Notes: generated by a model from the sequence alone, not told the origin. A stretch of 64,000 nucleotides of DNA from Sphingomonas profundi (GCF_009739515.1 NZ_CP046535.1:1302001-1366000); one strand, 5' to 3'; shown: positions 1 to 8,592, numbered from the stretch's first letter. Numbers and translations are program-made.

Positions 1-496
1 TCAGCGTGGCGGCGGACTGGTTGTAGGCGCGGATCATGCGCTGCGGATCGGGCACGCGGCCGGCGGCGGCGAAATCGATGTCGTTGATGATGTCGCCGCG
101 GTAGCTGGGCAGGCTGACGCCATCTATCTCCTCGGTGTTGGCCGAGCGCGGCTTGGCGAACTGGCCGGCCATGCGCCCCACCTTCACGATCGGCAGCTTG
201 GAGGCGTAGGTGAGCACCACCGCCATCTGCAGGATGACGCGGAAGGTGTCGCGGATGGTGTTGGGGTGGAACTCGGCGAAGCTCTCCGCGCAGTCGCCGC
301 CCTGGAGGAGGAACGCCTTGCCGGCCGAGACCTGCGCCAGTTCCGCCCGCAGCGCCCGCGCCTCGCCGGCGAAGACCAGCGGCGGATAGTGGGCGAGTTC
401 GGCGGTGGCGCGGTCCAGCGCCGCGCGATCGGCATAGTCGGGCAGCTGCCGGGCCTCATGTGCCATCCAGCTGTCGGGCGTCCAGTTGCTTGCCAT
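1..496 (-). CDS. Class II DAHP synthase, N-terminal part (runs off the left edge)
   Basis: This encodes the first 165 residues of a class II 3-deoxy-D-arabino-heptulosonate-7-phosphate synthase, the cytosolic enzyme joining phosphoenolpyruvate and erythrose 4-phosphate in the first step of the shikimate pathway. The stretch contains the family hallmarks [22 protein letters not shown] and [15 protein letters not shown], in the expected order and spacing from the N-terminus. The ATG at 496-494 shares its A with the TGA of the upstream wecB gene (TGATG), so the two are probably translationally coupled. About two thirds of the protein lies outside the window. The family assignment is secure. I leave the symbol blank because class II enzymes are named inconsistently. 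Confidence 0.93.
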   Translation of the reverse strand, partial: MASNWTPDSWMAHEARQLPDYADRAALDRATAELAHYPPLVFAGEARALRAELAQVSAGKAFLLQGGDCAESFAEFHPNTIRDTFRVILQMAVVLTYASKLPIVKVGRMAGQFAKPRSANTEEIDGVSLPSYRGDIINDIDFAAAGRVPDPQRMIRAYNQSAATL

Positions 497-1683
497 CACT
501 CTTGTCCTTTCGCCGCGCTCCCTTGGGCGAGGGGGCGGGCGATGGCAAGGGTTGAGGCGGGGGTGGCGACGGCGAGCGCTCCTGCCGACCGTGCGGCATG
601 CCAGTCCTCGATCGCGTCGAGGATGCGCTCGGCGGCGTCGCCGCGACCATAGGGAAAGGCGGGCCGGGCCATGGCGGCATGGGCGGCGGGATCGTCCAGG
701 ATCGCCTCGGCCGCCGCCAGGATGCGCGCGGGATCTGTGCCGACGAGCCGCGCATTGCCGCTCTCCAGCACCTCCGGCCGCTCGCTATTCTCGCGCAGCA
801 CGAGCAGCGGCACGCCCAGCGCCGGCGCCTCCTCCTGCACGCCGCCCGAGTCGGACAGGATCAGGTGGGCGCGCGCCATCAGCCGCACCATCGCCGGATA
901 ATCGAGCGCGGGCGGCAAATCGATCCGCGCGCAGCCGGACAGGGCGGCCAGGATCTGCGCCTGCACCGCCGGGTTCGGGTGGACCGGCAGCACGATATCG
1001 ACATCCGGCCGGCGCGCGAGCGCGCGAAGGGCGGCGCAGATGCCGGCGATGCCTGCGCCGATATTCTCGCGGCGGTGGGTCGTCGCCAGGATCAGGCGGC
1101 GCGCGCCGGGGCGGATGGCGGGCGCGGGCGGGCGGGCGTGGATCGCCAGCAGCGCATCGATGCCGGTGTTGCCGGTGACGGCGACCTCACCGGCGATGCC
1201 GGGCTCCCCCGCCAGGTTCGCCGCCGCGCCATGGGTCGGCGCGAACAGAAGGGTCGCGAGCGCATCGATCTCGACGCGGTTGCGCTCCTCCGGCCAGGGC
1301 GATGCCATGTCGCCGGAGCGCAGGCCCGCCTCGATATGGCCGACCGGCACGCCGAGCGCGTAAGCGGCGCGGGCGGCCGCCCACGCGCTGGTGGTGTCGC
1401 CCTGCACCAGCAGCACGTGCGGGCGCACATCGGCAATGGCCCGCGCGACGCCTTCGCCGACCAGCGCGGCCAGCGCCTCGATCGACTGGCCCTGCACCAG
1501 CAGCCGCATGTCCGCATCGGCCGCGACGTGAAACGCGGCCAGCGCATCGTGGAACAGCGCGCCGTGCTGGCCGGTCGCGACGAGCCGGTGATCGATCCCC
1601 GGCCGGGCGGCGGCGGCGAGCGCCAAGGGCGCGAGCTTGATCGCTTCCGGCCGGGTGCCGGCGATCGTCAGCAGGCGCAGCAT
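496..1683 (-). CDS. wecB: UDP-N-acetylglucosamine 2-epimerase (non-hydrolysing)
   Basis: A 395-residue epimerase interconverting UDP-GlcNAc and UDP-ManNAc in the cytosol, which supplies ManNAc-type sugars for surface polysaccharide. Family signatures run in order: TGQHGALF near the N-terminus, [46 protein letters not shown] and [14 protein letters not shown] followed by LRENSERPE. The length is slightly above the usual 370-380 because of an Ala-rich C-terminal tail of about 25 residues. The ATG at 1683 lies 9 nt after the stop of the TPR gene, and the 3' end overlaps the DAHP synthase start by one base, so the three genes look like one operon. The enzyme family is certain; the polymer it serves is not visible here. 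Confidence 0.93.
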   Translation of the reverse strand: MLRLLTIAGTRPEAIKLAPLALAAAARPGIDHRLVATGQHGALFHDALAAFHVAADADMRLLVQGQSIEALAALVGEGVARAIADVRPHVLLVQGDTTSAWAAARAAYALGVPVGHIEAGLRSGDMASPWPEERNRVEIDALATLLFAPTHGAAANLAGEPGIAGEVAVTGNTGIDALLAIHARPPAPAIRPGARRLILATTHRRENIGAGIAGICAALRALARRPDVDIVLPVHPNPAVQAQILAALSGCARIDLPPALDYPAMVRLMARAHLILSDSGGVQEEAPALGVPLLVLRENSERPEVLESGNARLVGTDPARILAAAEAILDDPAAHAAMARPAFPYGRGDAAERILDAIEDWHAARSAGALAVATPASTLAIARPLAQGSAAKGQE

Positions 1684-1692
1684 CGCGGGCGG

Positions 1693-2682
1693 TCAGGCCC
1701 CCGGTACGCCGAGCGCGCGTGCGCCTTCGGCAAGCTTCGCCTGTGCCGCCTTGTCGGCGGGGAAGGCGGCGGTGCCGTCACGCAGCGCCTGGGTGGCGGC
1801 GGCGCGATCGCCCAGCACCATGCGGGCGCGCATCAGCCGCAGCCAGCCGTCCGCGTCCGCCGGGTTCGCCTTCAGCTTGGCCGCGAGCGAGTCGACCATG
1901 CCGCGCACCATCGCATCCTGCTGGCCGGGCGGCAGCGCGGAGGCGGCGGACATCTGCTCCCGCGTGGGGCCTGGGATCGCGTCGGTCGCGGCGTTCGGCC
2001 CGGCCGCCGGCGGGGCCGCGGCGCCGGCCGGCATGCGGCCGGCGATGTCGATAGCGTTTTTGGCGGCGACCTGGGTGATCGTCTGGCGGACATTCTCCTC
2101 CCACGGGGCGCCGGGCGGCGTATCCTTGAGCAGCGCCAGCCAATCGTCCACGGCGCCCTTGTGATCGCCGGAGAGATCCTTCCTCACGGCGAGGAAGTAG
2201 CGCGCCCGCGGATCGGCCGGATCGATCGCCAGCGCCTTGCGGAACGCGCCCTCCGCCTCCGCCGGCACATCGCCCTTGCCGGCAAGCGAGATCGCCTCGC
2301 CGAGCGCGGACCAGCCCTCCGCGTTCTTCGGATCGGCCAGGGTGGCGCGGCGATACGCGTTCACCGCGTCGGCAAACCGTTCCGTGCGGTAGTAGGACCA
2401 GCCGAGCATCCGCCAGCCGGCGGCATCGCCGGGATTGGCCTTCATCTTCGCTTCCAGCTGGGCGATCATCGTGGTGACGTCGGCCTGCGGCGAGGCGGCC
2501 GGCGGCATCTGGGCGGCGACCGGCGGATCGCTGCGGGTGCCGCGCCACACCGCCACCGCCACGGCCACAAGCGCGATCAGCGCCGCGAGCAGCAGGGCGA
2601 TGCGCGCGACCGGCAACCCCGATCCGCCCAACCCGGATCGATGACGCGAGACCGTTTCAACGCGATTGTCCGCACCCGTCAT
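1693..2682 (-). CDS. Membrane-anchored TPR protein, CcmI/CycH-like cytochrome c biogenesis factor
   Basis: A 329-residue protein with one transmembrane helix at about residues 25-46 and a short Arg-containing cytosolic N-terminus, followed by periplasmic tetratricopeptide repeats. A first TPR block covers about 75-190, with typical repeats such as AAGWRMLGWSYYRTERFADA and AEGWSALGEAISLAGKGD. A second block sits near the C-terminus. This matches the C-terminal half of CcmI/CycH, which presents apocytochrome c to the haem ligation machinery in the periplasm. The classical two-helix N-terminal CcmI domain is missing, so NrfG-like would be an equally fair label. A role in c-haem attachment would suit the roughly 25 c-haem sites downstream, but no other ccm gene is in the window. 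It heads the minus-strand operon with wecB. Confidence 0.72.
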   Translation of the reverse strand: MTGADNRVETVSRHRSGLGGSGLPVARIALLLAALIALVAVAVAVWRGTRSDPPVAAQMPPAASPQADVTTMIAQLEAKMKANPGDAAGWRMLGWSYYRTERFADAVNAYRRATLADPKNAEGWSALGEAISLAGKGDVPAEAEGAFRKALAIDPADPRARYFLAVRKDLSGDHKGAVDDWLALLKDTPPGAPWEENVRQTITQVAAKNAIDIAGRMPAGAAAPPAAGPNAATDAIPGPTREQMSAASALPPGQQDAMVRGMVDSLAAKLKANPADADGWLRLMRARMVLGDRAAATQALRDGTAAFPADKAAQAKLAEGARALGVPGA

Positions 2683-2708
2683 AGAATATCAACCCCCCGG
2701 CCGGCAGT

Positions 2709-2775
2709 AACAAGCAGTCTAGCGGCGCCTGCGCAAGATGATAGAGTGCGCGAAAAGGGGTCGCACCTGGACGAT
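2709..2775 (+). repeat. Repeated promoter-proximal element, copy A
   Basis: This stretch upstream of the CPBP/TIR genes is closely matched at 5935-5997 upstream of the redox operon. Aligned without gaps, 2709-2748 and 5935-5974 agree at 31 of 40 positions, ending in the shared TGATAGAGTG. Both copies then carry the 12-mer GGGGTCGCACCT (here 2757-2768) followed by GACGAT. The TG-A-TAGAGT core resembles an extended -10 box, which would place the 12-mer in the early transcript. The spacer before the 12-mer is 8 nt here and 5 nt in copy B. A shared promoter or a common 5' untranslated element are both possible. Confidence 0.6.
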
Positions 2776-2831
2776 ATTGCCCGCGGTAGCGCGCATGTTC
2801 GCGCGTCTATCGTGGCAGGGGGGTGAGACTG

Positions 2832-3746
2832 GTGCCAGACGTCCATCGCGAGCCGGCGGCCTATCGCCCGGAGCTGGTCGTGCCGCGCGGCGGACGATCG
2901 GATCTGCGCGCGCTGATCGTGCTGGTCTACGTCGTCGCCGGCGCCTCGCTGATCGTGACCTCGGTGGAGCCGATGACGCTCACCCTGATCGGCCTGATCG
3001 TGGGGCCGGAACCCTCCGACCTGGCCTTCGAGATCGTGGCGCGGCTGGGCGTGGGCCTTTCCGTGATCGGGCTGGCGCTGATCGGCCTGCTCGTCTCGGG
3101 CGAGGTGCCGCCGCTGCGCACCGGGCCGGCCGCCATCACCGGCAGCGCCTTTCCGGCCGGTGCCGGCGCACTGGCGCTGGTGCTGGCGAGCGCGTGGATC
3201 GGCGGCGTGGCGGTGGGCCGGCCGCACCCCGCCGCCGAGGACGCGGCGCTGTTCGCGATCGGCAGCCTGCTCACCTTCCTGGGCGTGTTCGGCGAGGAAC
3301 TGCTGGTGCGCGGCCTGCTGCAGCCGGCGCTGGTGCGCGCATGGGGGCCGACGGCGGGCATCCTGGTCGCCTCGCTCGCCTTCATGGTGATTCACATGGT
3401 GGGCGGCTGGGGGCATCCGGTAAGCCTGCTGAACATCCTGCTGGCGGGCATCTGGTTCGGCCTGCTGGCGTGGCGCACGGGCGGGCTGATCGCACCGATG
3501 CTCGCCCATTTCGGCTATAACTGGGCGGAGGAGATGGTGTTTGGCGCGTCGCCGAATCCGGGTATCGGCGCATTCGGCTCGATCATGGACGTCGATCTCG
3601 TCGGGCCGACGATCTGGGGGGGATCCGTGGAAGGACTGAATGCGAGCCTCGCCGTCAGCATCGTGCTGGTGGCGCTCATCATCCCGCTGGCGCTAGGTGG
3701 CGGGCGGCGGACACAATCTGGCGGCAAGGCACCGACGAACCTATGA
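2832..3746 (+). CDS. CPBP-family intramembrane glutamic protease
   Basis: A polytopic membrane protein of 304 residues from the GTG at 2832. Several hydrophobic helices surround the three motifs of the CPBP/Rce1 (ABI) family: EELLVRG (EExxxR), FMVIH (FxxxH) and HFGYN (HxxxN), all intact, so it is probably a catalytically competent membrane peptidase. I prefer the GTG at 2832 to the GTG at 2823, because the purine-rich AGGGGGG ending at 2823 sits at ribosome-binding distance from 2832 and would touch a start at 2823. Its stop overlaps the next gene by four bases (ATGA), so it is coupled to the TIR protein. The substrate is unknown; bacterial members have been linked to bacteriocin immunity and membrane-protein processing. 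The repeated element copy A lies upstream. Confidence 0.85.
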   Translation: MPDVHREPAAYRPELVVPRGGRSDLRALIVLVYVVAGASLIVTSVEPMTLTLIGLIVGPEPSDLAFEIVARLGVGLSVIGLALIGLLVSGEVPPLRTGPAAITGSAFPAGAGALALVLASAWIGGVAVGRPHPAAEDAALFAIGSLLTFLGVFGEELLVRGLLQPALVRAWGPTAGILVASLAFMVIHMVGGWGHPVSLLNILLAGIWFGLLAWRTGGLIAPMLAHFGYNWAEEMVFGASPNPGIGAFGSIMDVDLVGPTIWGGSVEGLNASLAVSIVLVALIIPLALGGGRRTQSGGKAPTNL

Positions 3747-4942
3747 GCGACATCTTCGTATCTCACGCGCAGGCGGACGGCGCGCGCGCCGGCGCCATCG
3801 TCGCGGCGCTGCGCGGCGCCGGCTACGACGTGACGGCCGGCGGGCGCGAGCCGGCCGACGCCCTCGCGGCACCGGCGAAGCTCTCGCTGATCCTGTGGTC
3901 CAGGGCCTCGGTGGAGGCGGCCGACGGTGGCGCGGTGCTTGATCAGGCCGAGGCGGCGAACGGGCGCGGCGGCTATCTGGGCGTGCTGCTGGACGAGGTG
4001 GCGCTGCCGTTCGGCTTCGGCGGATCGAGCCCGGTCGACGTCGCGCCGTTCCGCGAGGGCAATGACGCGCAGACCCGCCAGATCGTCGATGCCGCGCGCA
4101 ACTTCATGGCGACCGGGCAGGCACCCGTGGCTGCGCTGCCGCCGCCGCCGCCGCCGCCGGTGGACCGCAGCGGCGCGAAGAAGCTCGCCGCGCTGGCGGC
4201 GGTGGCGATCGCCATCGTCGGCGCGATCGTCTGGTTCGTCGTCCGCAGCAGCGCGCCGACGACCGGCGAACTCATCGAGGCGCAGCTTGGCAAGACGCCG
4301 TGCGCGTGGCTCCGCGTCGATCCGGTGCAGGACGGCAGCAACGGCAGGCTGGGGCTGACCGGCGTGGCCGGCAACCCGGCGCAGGCCGGCGCGGCCGTGC
4401 TGGCGATCGCGCAGGCCGGCAAGATGGCGGTGACGCAGGTCTCCACCGACAAGGTGGCGCAGATCGACCCGCGCGAGTGCGCCGCAATCGACGAGCCGCG
4501 CCGCCTGCGGCGGAGCCCCGGCGGGCGCCTGCTGGTGACGGGCGAGCCGTTCGTGCTGGATTATGCGATCAAGCCGAAGCCGCAGGCGCTGGCGCGCGTG
4601 CAGATCGCGCTGGAGAAGGCGGATTCGTCGATGGCGCTGTTCGGCGTGGAGCCGAACGGCCAGGTGACGTGGATCCTACCTGACAAGGCCGCGCTGGACG
4701 CCCTGAAAGATGCCGACGTGGGGCTGACCAGCGCCGCGCCCGGCAAATACGAATTCTCCGTCTACCCCGATCACCTCGGCTGGACCGGCCTGTTCCTGGT
4801 GGTCGGCGAGCAGCCGCTGGCCGCGACCAAGCCGCAGGGCACGGTGCAGTCCGCCGGCGAATTCGCGCCGACGCTGCGGCAGGCGACCGGGCAGGGCAAG
4901 TGGGACGCGGACATGGTGTGGTTCCGCATCGATCCGAAATGA
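3743..4942 (+). CDS. TIR-like, single transmembrane, DUF4384-like protein
   Basis: A 399-residue protein in three parts. Residues 1 to about 130 look like a TIR domain, starting with IFVSHAQADGARAGAIVAAL and including the beta strand LSLILWSRASVE. A proline run (133-139) leads to one transmembrane helix (about 147-168). The remaining 230 residues are exported and end in a region resembling DUF4384, with PNGQVTWILPD, APGKYEFSVYPDH and GLFLVVGEQPL. DUF4384 domains often accompany caspase-like or signalling modules. I cannot place the catalytic glutamate of NAD-cleaving TIR domains, so an interaction or scaffold role is as likely as an enzymatic one. The ATG overlaps the protease stop (ATGA). 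The TIR call is fairly confident, the C-terminal family moderate. Confidence 0.7.
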   Translation: MSDIFVSHAQADGARAGAIVAALRGAGYDVTAGGREPADALAAPAKLSLILWSRASVEAADGGAVLDQAEAANGRGGYLGVLLDEVALPFGFGGSSPVDVAPFREGNDAQTRQIVDAARNFMATGQAPVAALPPPPPPPVDRSGAKKLAALAAVAIAIVGAIVWFVVRSSAPTTGELIEAQLGKTPCAWLRVDPVQDGSNGRLGLTGVAGNPAQAGAAVLAIAQAGKMAVTQVSTDKVAQIDPRECAAIDEPRRLRRSPGGRLLVTGEPFVLDYAIKPKPQALARVQIALEKADSSMALFGVEPNGQVTWILPDKAALDALKDADVGLTSAAPGKYEFSVYPDHLGWTGLFLVVGEQPLAATKPQGTVQSAGEFAPTLRQATGQGKWDADMVWFRIDPK

Positions 4943-4979
4943 GCGCCGCGCCTAGAGAAAAAATCGCGAAACAATGTGG

Positions 4980-4997
4980 CAGTGATACGCGTCACTG
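4980..4997. promoter_or_regulatory. CRP-type palindrome upstream of the OmpA-family gene
   Basis: CAGTGATACGCGTCACTG has perfectly paired 6-bp arms (CAGTGA/TCACTG) around a 6-bp centre, matching the GTGA-N6-TCAC core of CRP-family operators. A TATAGG sequence at 5010-5015 could serve as the -10 element, which would put the palindrome near -35, a position used by CRP-type activators. It lies about 110 bp before the OmpA-family start. The match is by sequence only. Confidence 0.5.
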
Positions 4998-5106
4998 GGC
5001 GAATCACGCTATAGGCATAGAGAGGATGCAGGCGCCGAGGTGATGCCGGTGGCGCCGCTGGGTTCATCGTGGGTTCGATCCCACAGGCTGTTGGAAGGAT
5101 AGTGCC

Positions 5107-5775
5107 ATGAAGCTGCATGTCGGCTTGAGTGTTCGGGGCCTGGCCCTCCTGGGATGTGCGATGGCGATGGCGGCGCCGGCCTGGGCCGCGCCCGATGCCG
5201 AGGAGGCGCAGTTCACCTGCGACCTGACCGGCGACTGCGACACGGCGGCCGAGCCGGCGGCGGCAGCGCCCGGCGGCGCGCCCGCCACTGCCACGCCGGG
5301 CAAGCCGGCGCCGCGCGGATCGGCGACGCGGGGCTTCAGCTTCCGCCGCGGCCAGGCGGACGGAGCGCCGACGCAGACGGCATCGGTCGCAGCGCCGGCG
5401 CCCGCCGCCGCCCCGCCCAAGCCGGTAAAGCCGATGCGCGTCGGCAGCGCCGACCTGGGCCTCACCTTCGAGCCGGCGTCCGCCGTGCTGACCGAGGCAT
5501 CGAAGGCGCGGCTGGCGAAATACGCCAACGCTCTGGCCACGCCGAAGCTGGCCACTCGCCGCCTGCGGATCGAGGGGCATACCGATGCCAGCGGATCGCC
5601 GGTGGTGAACCGCAACCTCTCCCAGCGCCGCGCGCAGGCGGTGGCGGACTATCTGGTGCAGGCCGGGGTGGATCGCCAGCGGCTGGACGTGGCGGGCTTC
5701 GGCTCCAGCCGGCCGCTGCCGGGCGTGGCGCCGCAGGCCGCCGCCAACCGGCGCGTGATGGCGGTGCTGCTCTGA
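5107..5775 (+). CDS. OmpA-family peptidoglycan-associated protein
   Basis: A 222-residue exported protein. Residues 1-28 form a signal peptide ending at AWA-AP. A low-complexity Ala/Pro linker follows, containing a Cys pair (TCDLTGDC). From about 118 to the C-terminus runs an OmpA C-terminal peptidoglycan-binding domain, with FEPASAVLTEASKARL, the IEGHTDASGS motif, NRNLSQRRAQAVADYL, VAGFGSSRPL and ANRRVMAVLL. No beta-barrel is present, so it is a periplasmic or envelope-linked anchor rather than a porin. The start is the ATG at 5107, with GGAAGG a few bases upstream. A CRP-type palindrome lies about 110 bp before it and a hairpin terminator follows. Confidence 0.88.
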   Translation: MKLHVGLSVRGLALLGCAMAMAAPAWAAPDAEEAQFTCDLTGDCDTAAEPAAAAPGGAPATATPGKPAPRGSATRGFSFRRGQADGAPTQTASVAAPAPAAAPPKPVKPMRVGSADLGLTFEPASAVLTEASKARLAKYANALATPKLATRRLRIEGHTDASGSPVVNRNLSQRRAQAVADYLVQAGVDRQRLDVAGFGSSRPLPGVAPQAAANRRVMAVLL

Positions 5776-5800
5776 GCAGCGCCGGGACGATCGGGCAGGG

Positions 5801-5829
5801 AGAGGGTCGCCGCGGCGGCCCTTTCTCTT
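5801..5829 (+). terminator. Hairpin terminator after the OmpA-family gene
   Basis: AGAGGG and CCCTTTCT flank the self-complementary CGCCGCGGCG, forming a GC-rich hairpin 25 bp after the stop codon and running into the T-rich TTTCTCTT. This is the expected form of an intrinsic terminator. The next gene starts 240 bp further on behind its own promoter-like element. Confidence 0.65.
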
Positions 5830-5934
5830 GGCCGCTCTCCTGCGATTTCCTGCGAATGCTTCGCAATTAGTCTGGACCAGCGGCCGGGAGCTTGGCGACG
5901 GCGCGATTTTTTGTTCCGGGCACGGATTTCGACG

Positions 5935-5997
5935 AACAACGTGTCTGGCGGATGCTGCACAAGCTGATAGAGTGAGAGCGGGGTCGCACCTGACGAT
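5935..5997 (+). repeat. Repeated promoter-proximal element, copy B
   Basis: This is the second copy of the element described at 2709-2775. It holds AACAA, TCTGGCGG, the TGATAGAGTG core at 5965-5974, the 12-mer GGGGTCGCACCT at 5980-5991 and GACGAT. The flavoprotein/iron-sulphur gene starts 80 bp after the 12-mer. The 10-mer GGGTCGCACC occurs again, on the minus strand at 23866-23857, 50 bp before the pentaheme cytochrome gene. There the flanks do not match, so I do not count it as a full copy. Confidence 0.6.
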
Positions 5998-6071
5998 GAA
6001 GGCTCGCTGAACGGGCCGCGCACAAGTGAAGTCCGCCGGGGGCGGGCTGTTCGGGTGATTGAGGGGGACCA

Positions 6072-8591
6072 GTGGCAGACGCCTTTCGCATCGCCATCGT
6101 CGGCTCCGGGCCGGCCGGGTTGAGTGCAGCCGGACGCGCGGCGCAGCTCGGGCTGTCGCACGTGCTGATCGAGAAGACGGATCATCTCTCCGATACGATC
6201 TTCAAATATCAGAAGGGCAAGCACGTGATGGCCACGCCGAGCCAGCTGGTGCTGCGCTCGGACATGGATTTCGAGGCAGGCAAGCGCGAGAAGGTGCTCG
6301 GCACCTGGGACGAGCAGGCCGCCGGCCAGAAGGTGAACGTGCGGCTGAACGCCGAGGTGACGGCAATCACCGGCACCCGCGGCGACTTCACGATCAAGCT
6401 CAAGGACAAGAGCGAGATCAAGGCCGAATATGTGATCCTCTCGATCGGCACGCAGGGCAACCCGAACCTGCTGCGCGTGCCCGGCGGCGATCTGCCGCAC
6501 GTGCAGTATCAGCTCGACGATCCCGGCGAGTATGTCGACGAGCATATCCTGGTGATCGGCGCGGGCGATGCTGGCATCGAGAATGCCGTGGGCCTCGCCA
6601 CCGATCCGGCGCAGCGCAACGTCGTCACCATCCTCAACCGCACGGCCGATTTCAGCCGCGCCAAGGATGCCAACGTCAAGGGCCTGTTCGCCATGCGCGA
6701 CGCCGGCCGGCTGACCGTGATGGCGGAGACCGCGCCGAACAAGGTGGAGACGGGCTTCGTCACGCTCGACACGCGCGACGGCGAGGCGCGCATCCGTTGC
6801 GACCGCATCATCGCGCGCATGGGATCGGCCGCGCCGCGCGGCTTCGTCGAGGCGTGCGGCGCCGAGTTCGAGGATCAGGAGGTCAAGGGCCGCGACGGCA
6901 CCGTATCGATCAAGAAGGGCGTGAAGAAGGGCACCGGCATCGAGTTTTCGAGCCCGGACCGGGAGGCCTACCCCAAGCTCTCGCCGCAGTTCGAGAGCAC
7001 GGTGCCCGGCATCTTCGTGATCGGCGCGCTGGCCGGCTACCCGCTGATCAAGCACTGCATGAACCAGGGCTATGACGTCGTCGAGTTCATCAACGGCAAT
7101 ACCAGCCTGAAGCCGGCCGACGAACCGATCCTGGAGGATCGCTTCAAGAACATGCCGCGCAAGCGCTCGGTCGACGAGTGGCTGGCCTTCCTCAGCGGCA
7201 ATGTGGAGATCCTGAACGGCCTGTCGCCGCTGCAGATGCGCGAGTTCATGCTCGATTCCGACGTGCGCGCCTATCGCATCGGCGAGACGGTGTTCGAGAA
7301 GGACGAGCCCGGCTCGTCACTGTTCGCGATCGCCTCCGGCTCGGTCGAGGTGAGCCTGCCGAACGGCGCCGGCATCCGCATCCCGCGCGGATCGATCTTC
7401 GGCGAGGTGGGCCTCATCTCCGGCCGCAGGCGCGGCGCCACCATCCGCGCGGCGGAGGATTCGATCCTGGTCGAGATCAGCCGCACCGCCGCCCTGAAGC
7501 TGATGGCGCAGGTGCCTTCCGCCAAGCGCGTGGTGAACCGCATCTCCACCGAGCGGCAGCTGCTTCAGATGTTCGGCTCCGGCCTGACGCCCGACGATCT
7601 GCGTGAGGTGACGGACACCGCCGAGATCATGACGGTGAAAGCGGGGCAGGCGATCATCAAGGAGAATGACGCCGACAACGACATCTACGTGATCCGCGTG
7701 GGATCGATGGTGGTGGAGAAGGCGATCGGCGGCAAGCCGGTGTTCCTCTCCTACCTGCCGGCCGGCTCCTACGTGGGCGAGATGGCGGTGATCGACGGCT
7801 CCAAGCGATCCGCCACCGTGCGCGCGGCGATCAAGAGCGAGGTCATCAAGCTCAACGGCGACGCGTTCAAGCGGCTGCTCGACGGCAAGCCGGACCTGTT
7901 CGAGAAGGCCAAAAAGGACATGGCCGGCCGGCAGGATCTCAACGCCTTCGTCGAGGCCAAGAAGGACAGCTTCTCGACCGTCGTCGACATGTACTCCTCC
8001 GTCGCCAACTTCCTCGTCGACAACGGCATCGGCGAGGCGACCGACGTGCTGCTGATCGACGAGAATCTCTGCGTCGGCTGCGACAATTGCGAGAAGGCCT
8101 GCGCCGACAGCCACGAGGGCCTCTCCCGCCTGGATCGCGAGGCGGGGCGCACCTACGCCCACCTGCACGTGCCGACATCGTGCCGCCACTGCGAGCATCC
8201 GCACTGCATGGCCGATTGCCCGCCCAACGCCATCCATCGCGGGCCGGACGGCGAGGTGTTCATCGACGATACCTGCATCGGCTGCGGCAACTGCCAGCGC
8301 AACTGCCCGTACGGCGTGATCCGCATGGACAAGGTGCCGCCGAAGAAGCCGGGCCTGCTCAGCTGGCTGTTCTTCGGCATGGGGCCGGGGCCGGGCGAGC
8401 CGGACAAGAAATGGTCGTACAAGCATGCCGATCCCGGCGTGGAGAAGCCGAAAAAGGCGATCAAGTGCGACATGTGCTCCGGGATCGAGGGCGGGCCGGC
8501 CTGCGTGCGCGCCTGCCCGACGGGGGCGGCGATCCGCGTGTCGCCGGAACGCTTCCTGACGGTCTCCAAGCTCGAGAAGGGGGACGCCTGA
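6072..8591 (+). CDS. FAD/NAD(P)-type oxidoreductase fused to two cyclic-nucleotide-binding domains and four [4Fe-4S] clusters
   Basis: An 839-residue cytosolic electron-transfer protein with no signal peptide. Residues 1 to about 340 form a two-dinucleotide-binding flavoprotein (GSGPAG at 11-16, second Rossmann motif VIGAGDAGIE at 161-170). Two CRP-like cyclic-nucleotide domains follow, at about 395-480 and 520-605; each keeps the phosphate-binding Glu and Arg (E445/R454, E570/R579). The C-terminal 180 residues carry 16 Cys in four ferredoxin-type sets: 667/670/673/677, 704/707/712/716, 735/738/741/745 and 799/802/811/815, as in NrfC/HybA/DmsB subunits. No helix-turn-helix is present, so the sensor domains should gate the enzyme rather than DNA. 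Start GTG 6072 follows GAGGGGGA. It is first of three co-oriented genes; the stop is one base from the membrane partner. Binding of cAMP or cGMP and the redox direction are inference. Confidence 0.85.
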   Translation: MADAFRIAIVGSGPAGLSAAGRAAQLGLSHVLIEKTDHLSDTIFKYQKGKHVMATPSQLVLRSDMDFEAGKREKVLGTWDEQAAGQKVNVRLNAEVTAITGTRGDFTIKLKDKSEIKAEYVILSIGTQGNPNLLRVPGGDLPHVQYQLDDPGEYVDEHILVIGAGDAGIENAVGLATDPAQRNVVTILNRTADFSRAKDANVKGLFAMRDAGRLTVMAETAPNKVETGFVTLDTRDGEARIRCDRIIARMGSAAPRGFVEACGAEFEDQEVKGRDGTVSIKKGVKKGTGIEFSSPDREAYPKLSPQFESTVPGIFVIGALAGYPLIKHCMNQGYDVVEFINGNTSLKPADEPILEDRFKNMPRKRSVDEWLAFLSGNVEILNGLSPLQMREFMLDSDVRAYRIGETVFEKDEPGSSLFAIASGSVEVSLPNGAGIRIPRGSIFGEVGLISGRRRGATIRAAEDSILVEISRTAALKLMAQVPSAKRVVNRISTERQLLQMFGSGLTPDDLREVTDTAEIMTVKAGQAIIKENDADNDIYVIRVGSMVVEKAIGGKPVFLSYLPAGSYVGEMAVIDGSKRSATVRAAIKSEVIKLNGDAFKRLLDGKPDLFEKAKKDMAGRQDLNAFVEAKKDSFSTVVDMYSSVANFLVDNGIGEATDVLLIDENLCVGCDNCEKACADSHEGLSRLDREAGRTYAHLHVPTSCRHCEHPHCMADCPPNAIHRGPDGEVFIDDTCIGCGNCQRNCPYGVIRMDKVPPKKPGLLSWLFFGMGPGPGEPDKKWSYKHADPGVEKPKKAIKCDMCSGIEGGPACVRACPTGAAIRVSPERFLTVSKLEKGDA

Positions 8592-8592
8592 C

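Noticed and set aside
598-2826. Long plus-strand open frame of 742 codons opposite wecB and the TPR gene
   Set aside because: It is Arg/Gly/His-rich, has no domain, and lies antisense to two clearly real genes. High GC at third positions keeps the opposite frame open.
3743-4942. TIR protein as a Thoeris-like defence NADase
   Set aside because: The catalytic glutamate is not evident, and no ThsA-type or other effector gene is adjacent.
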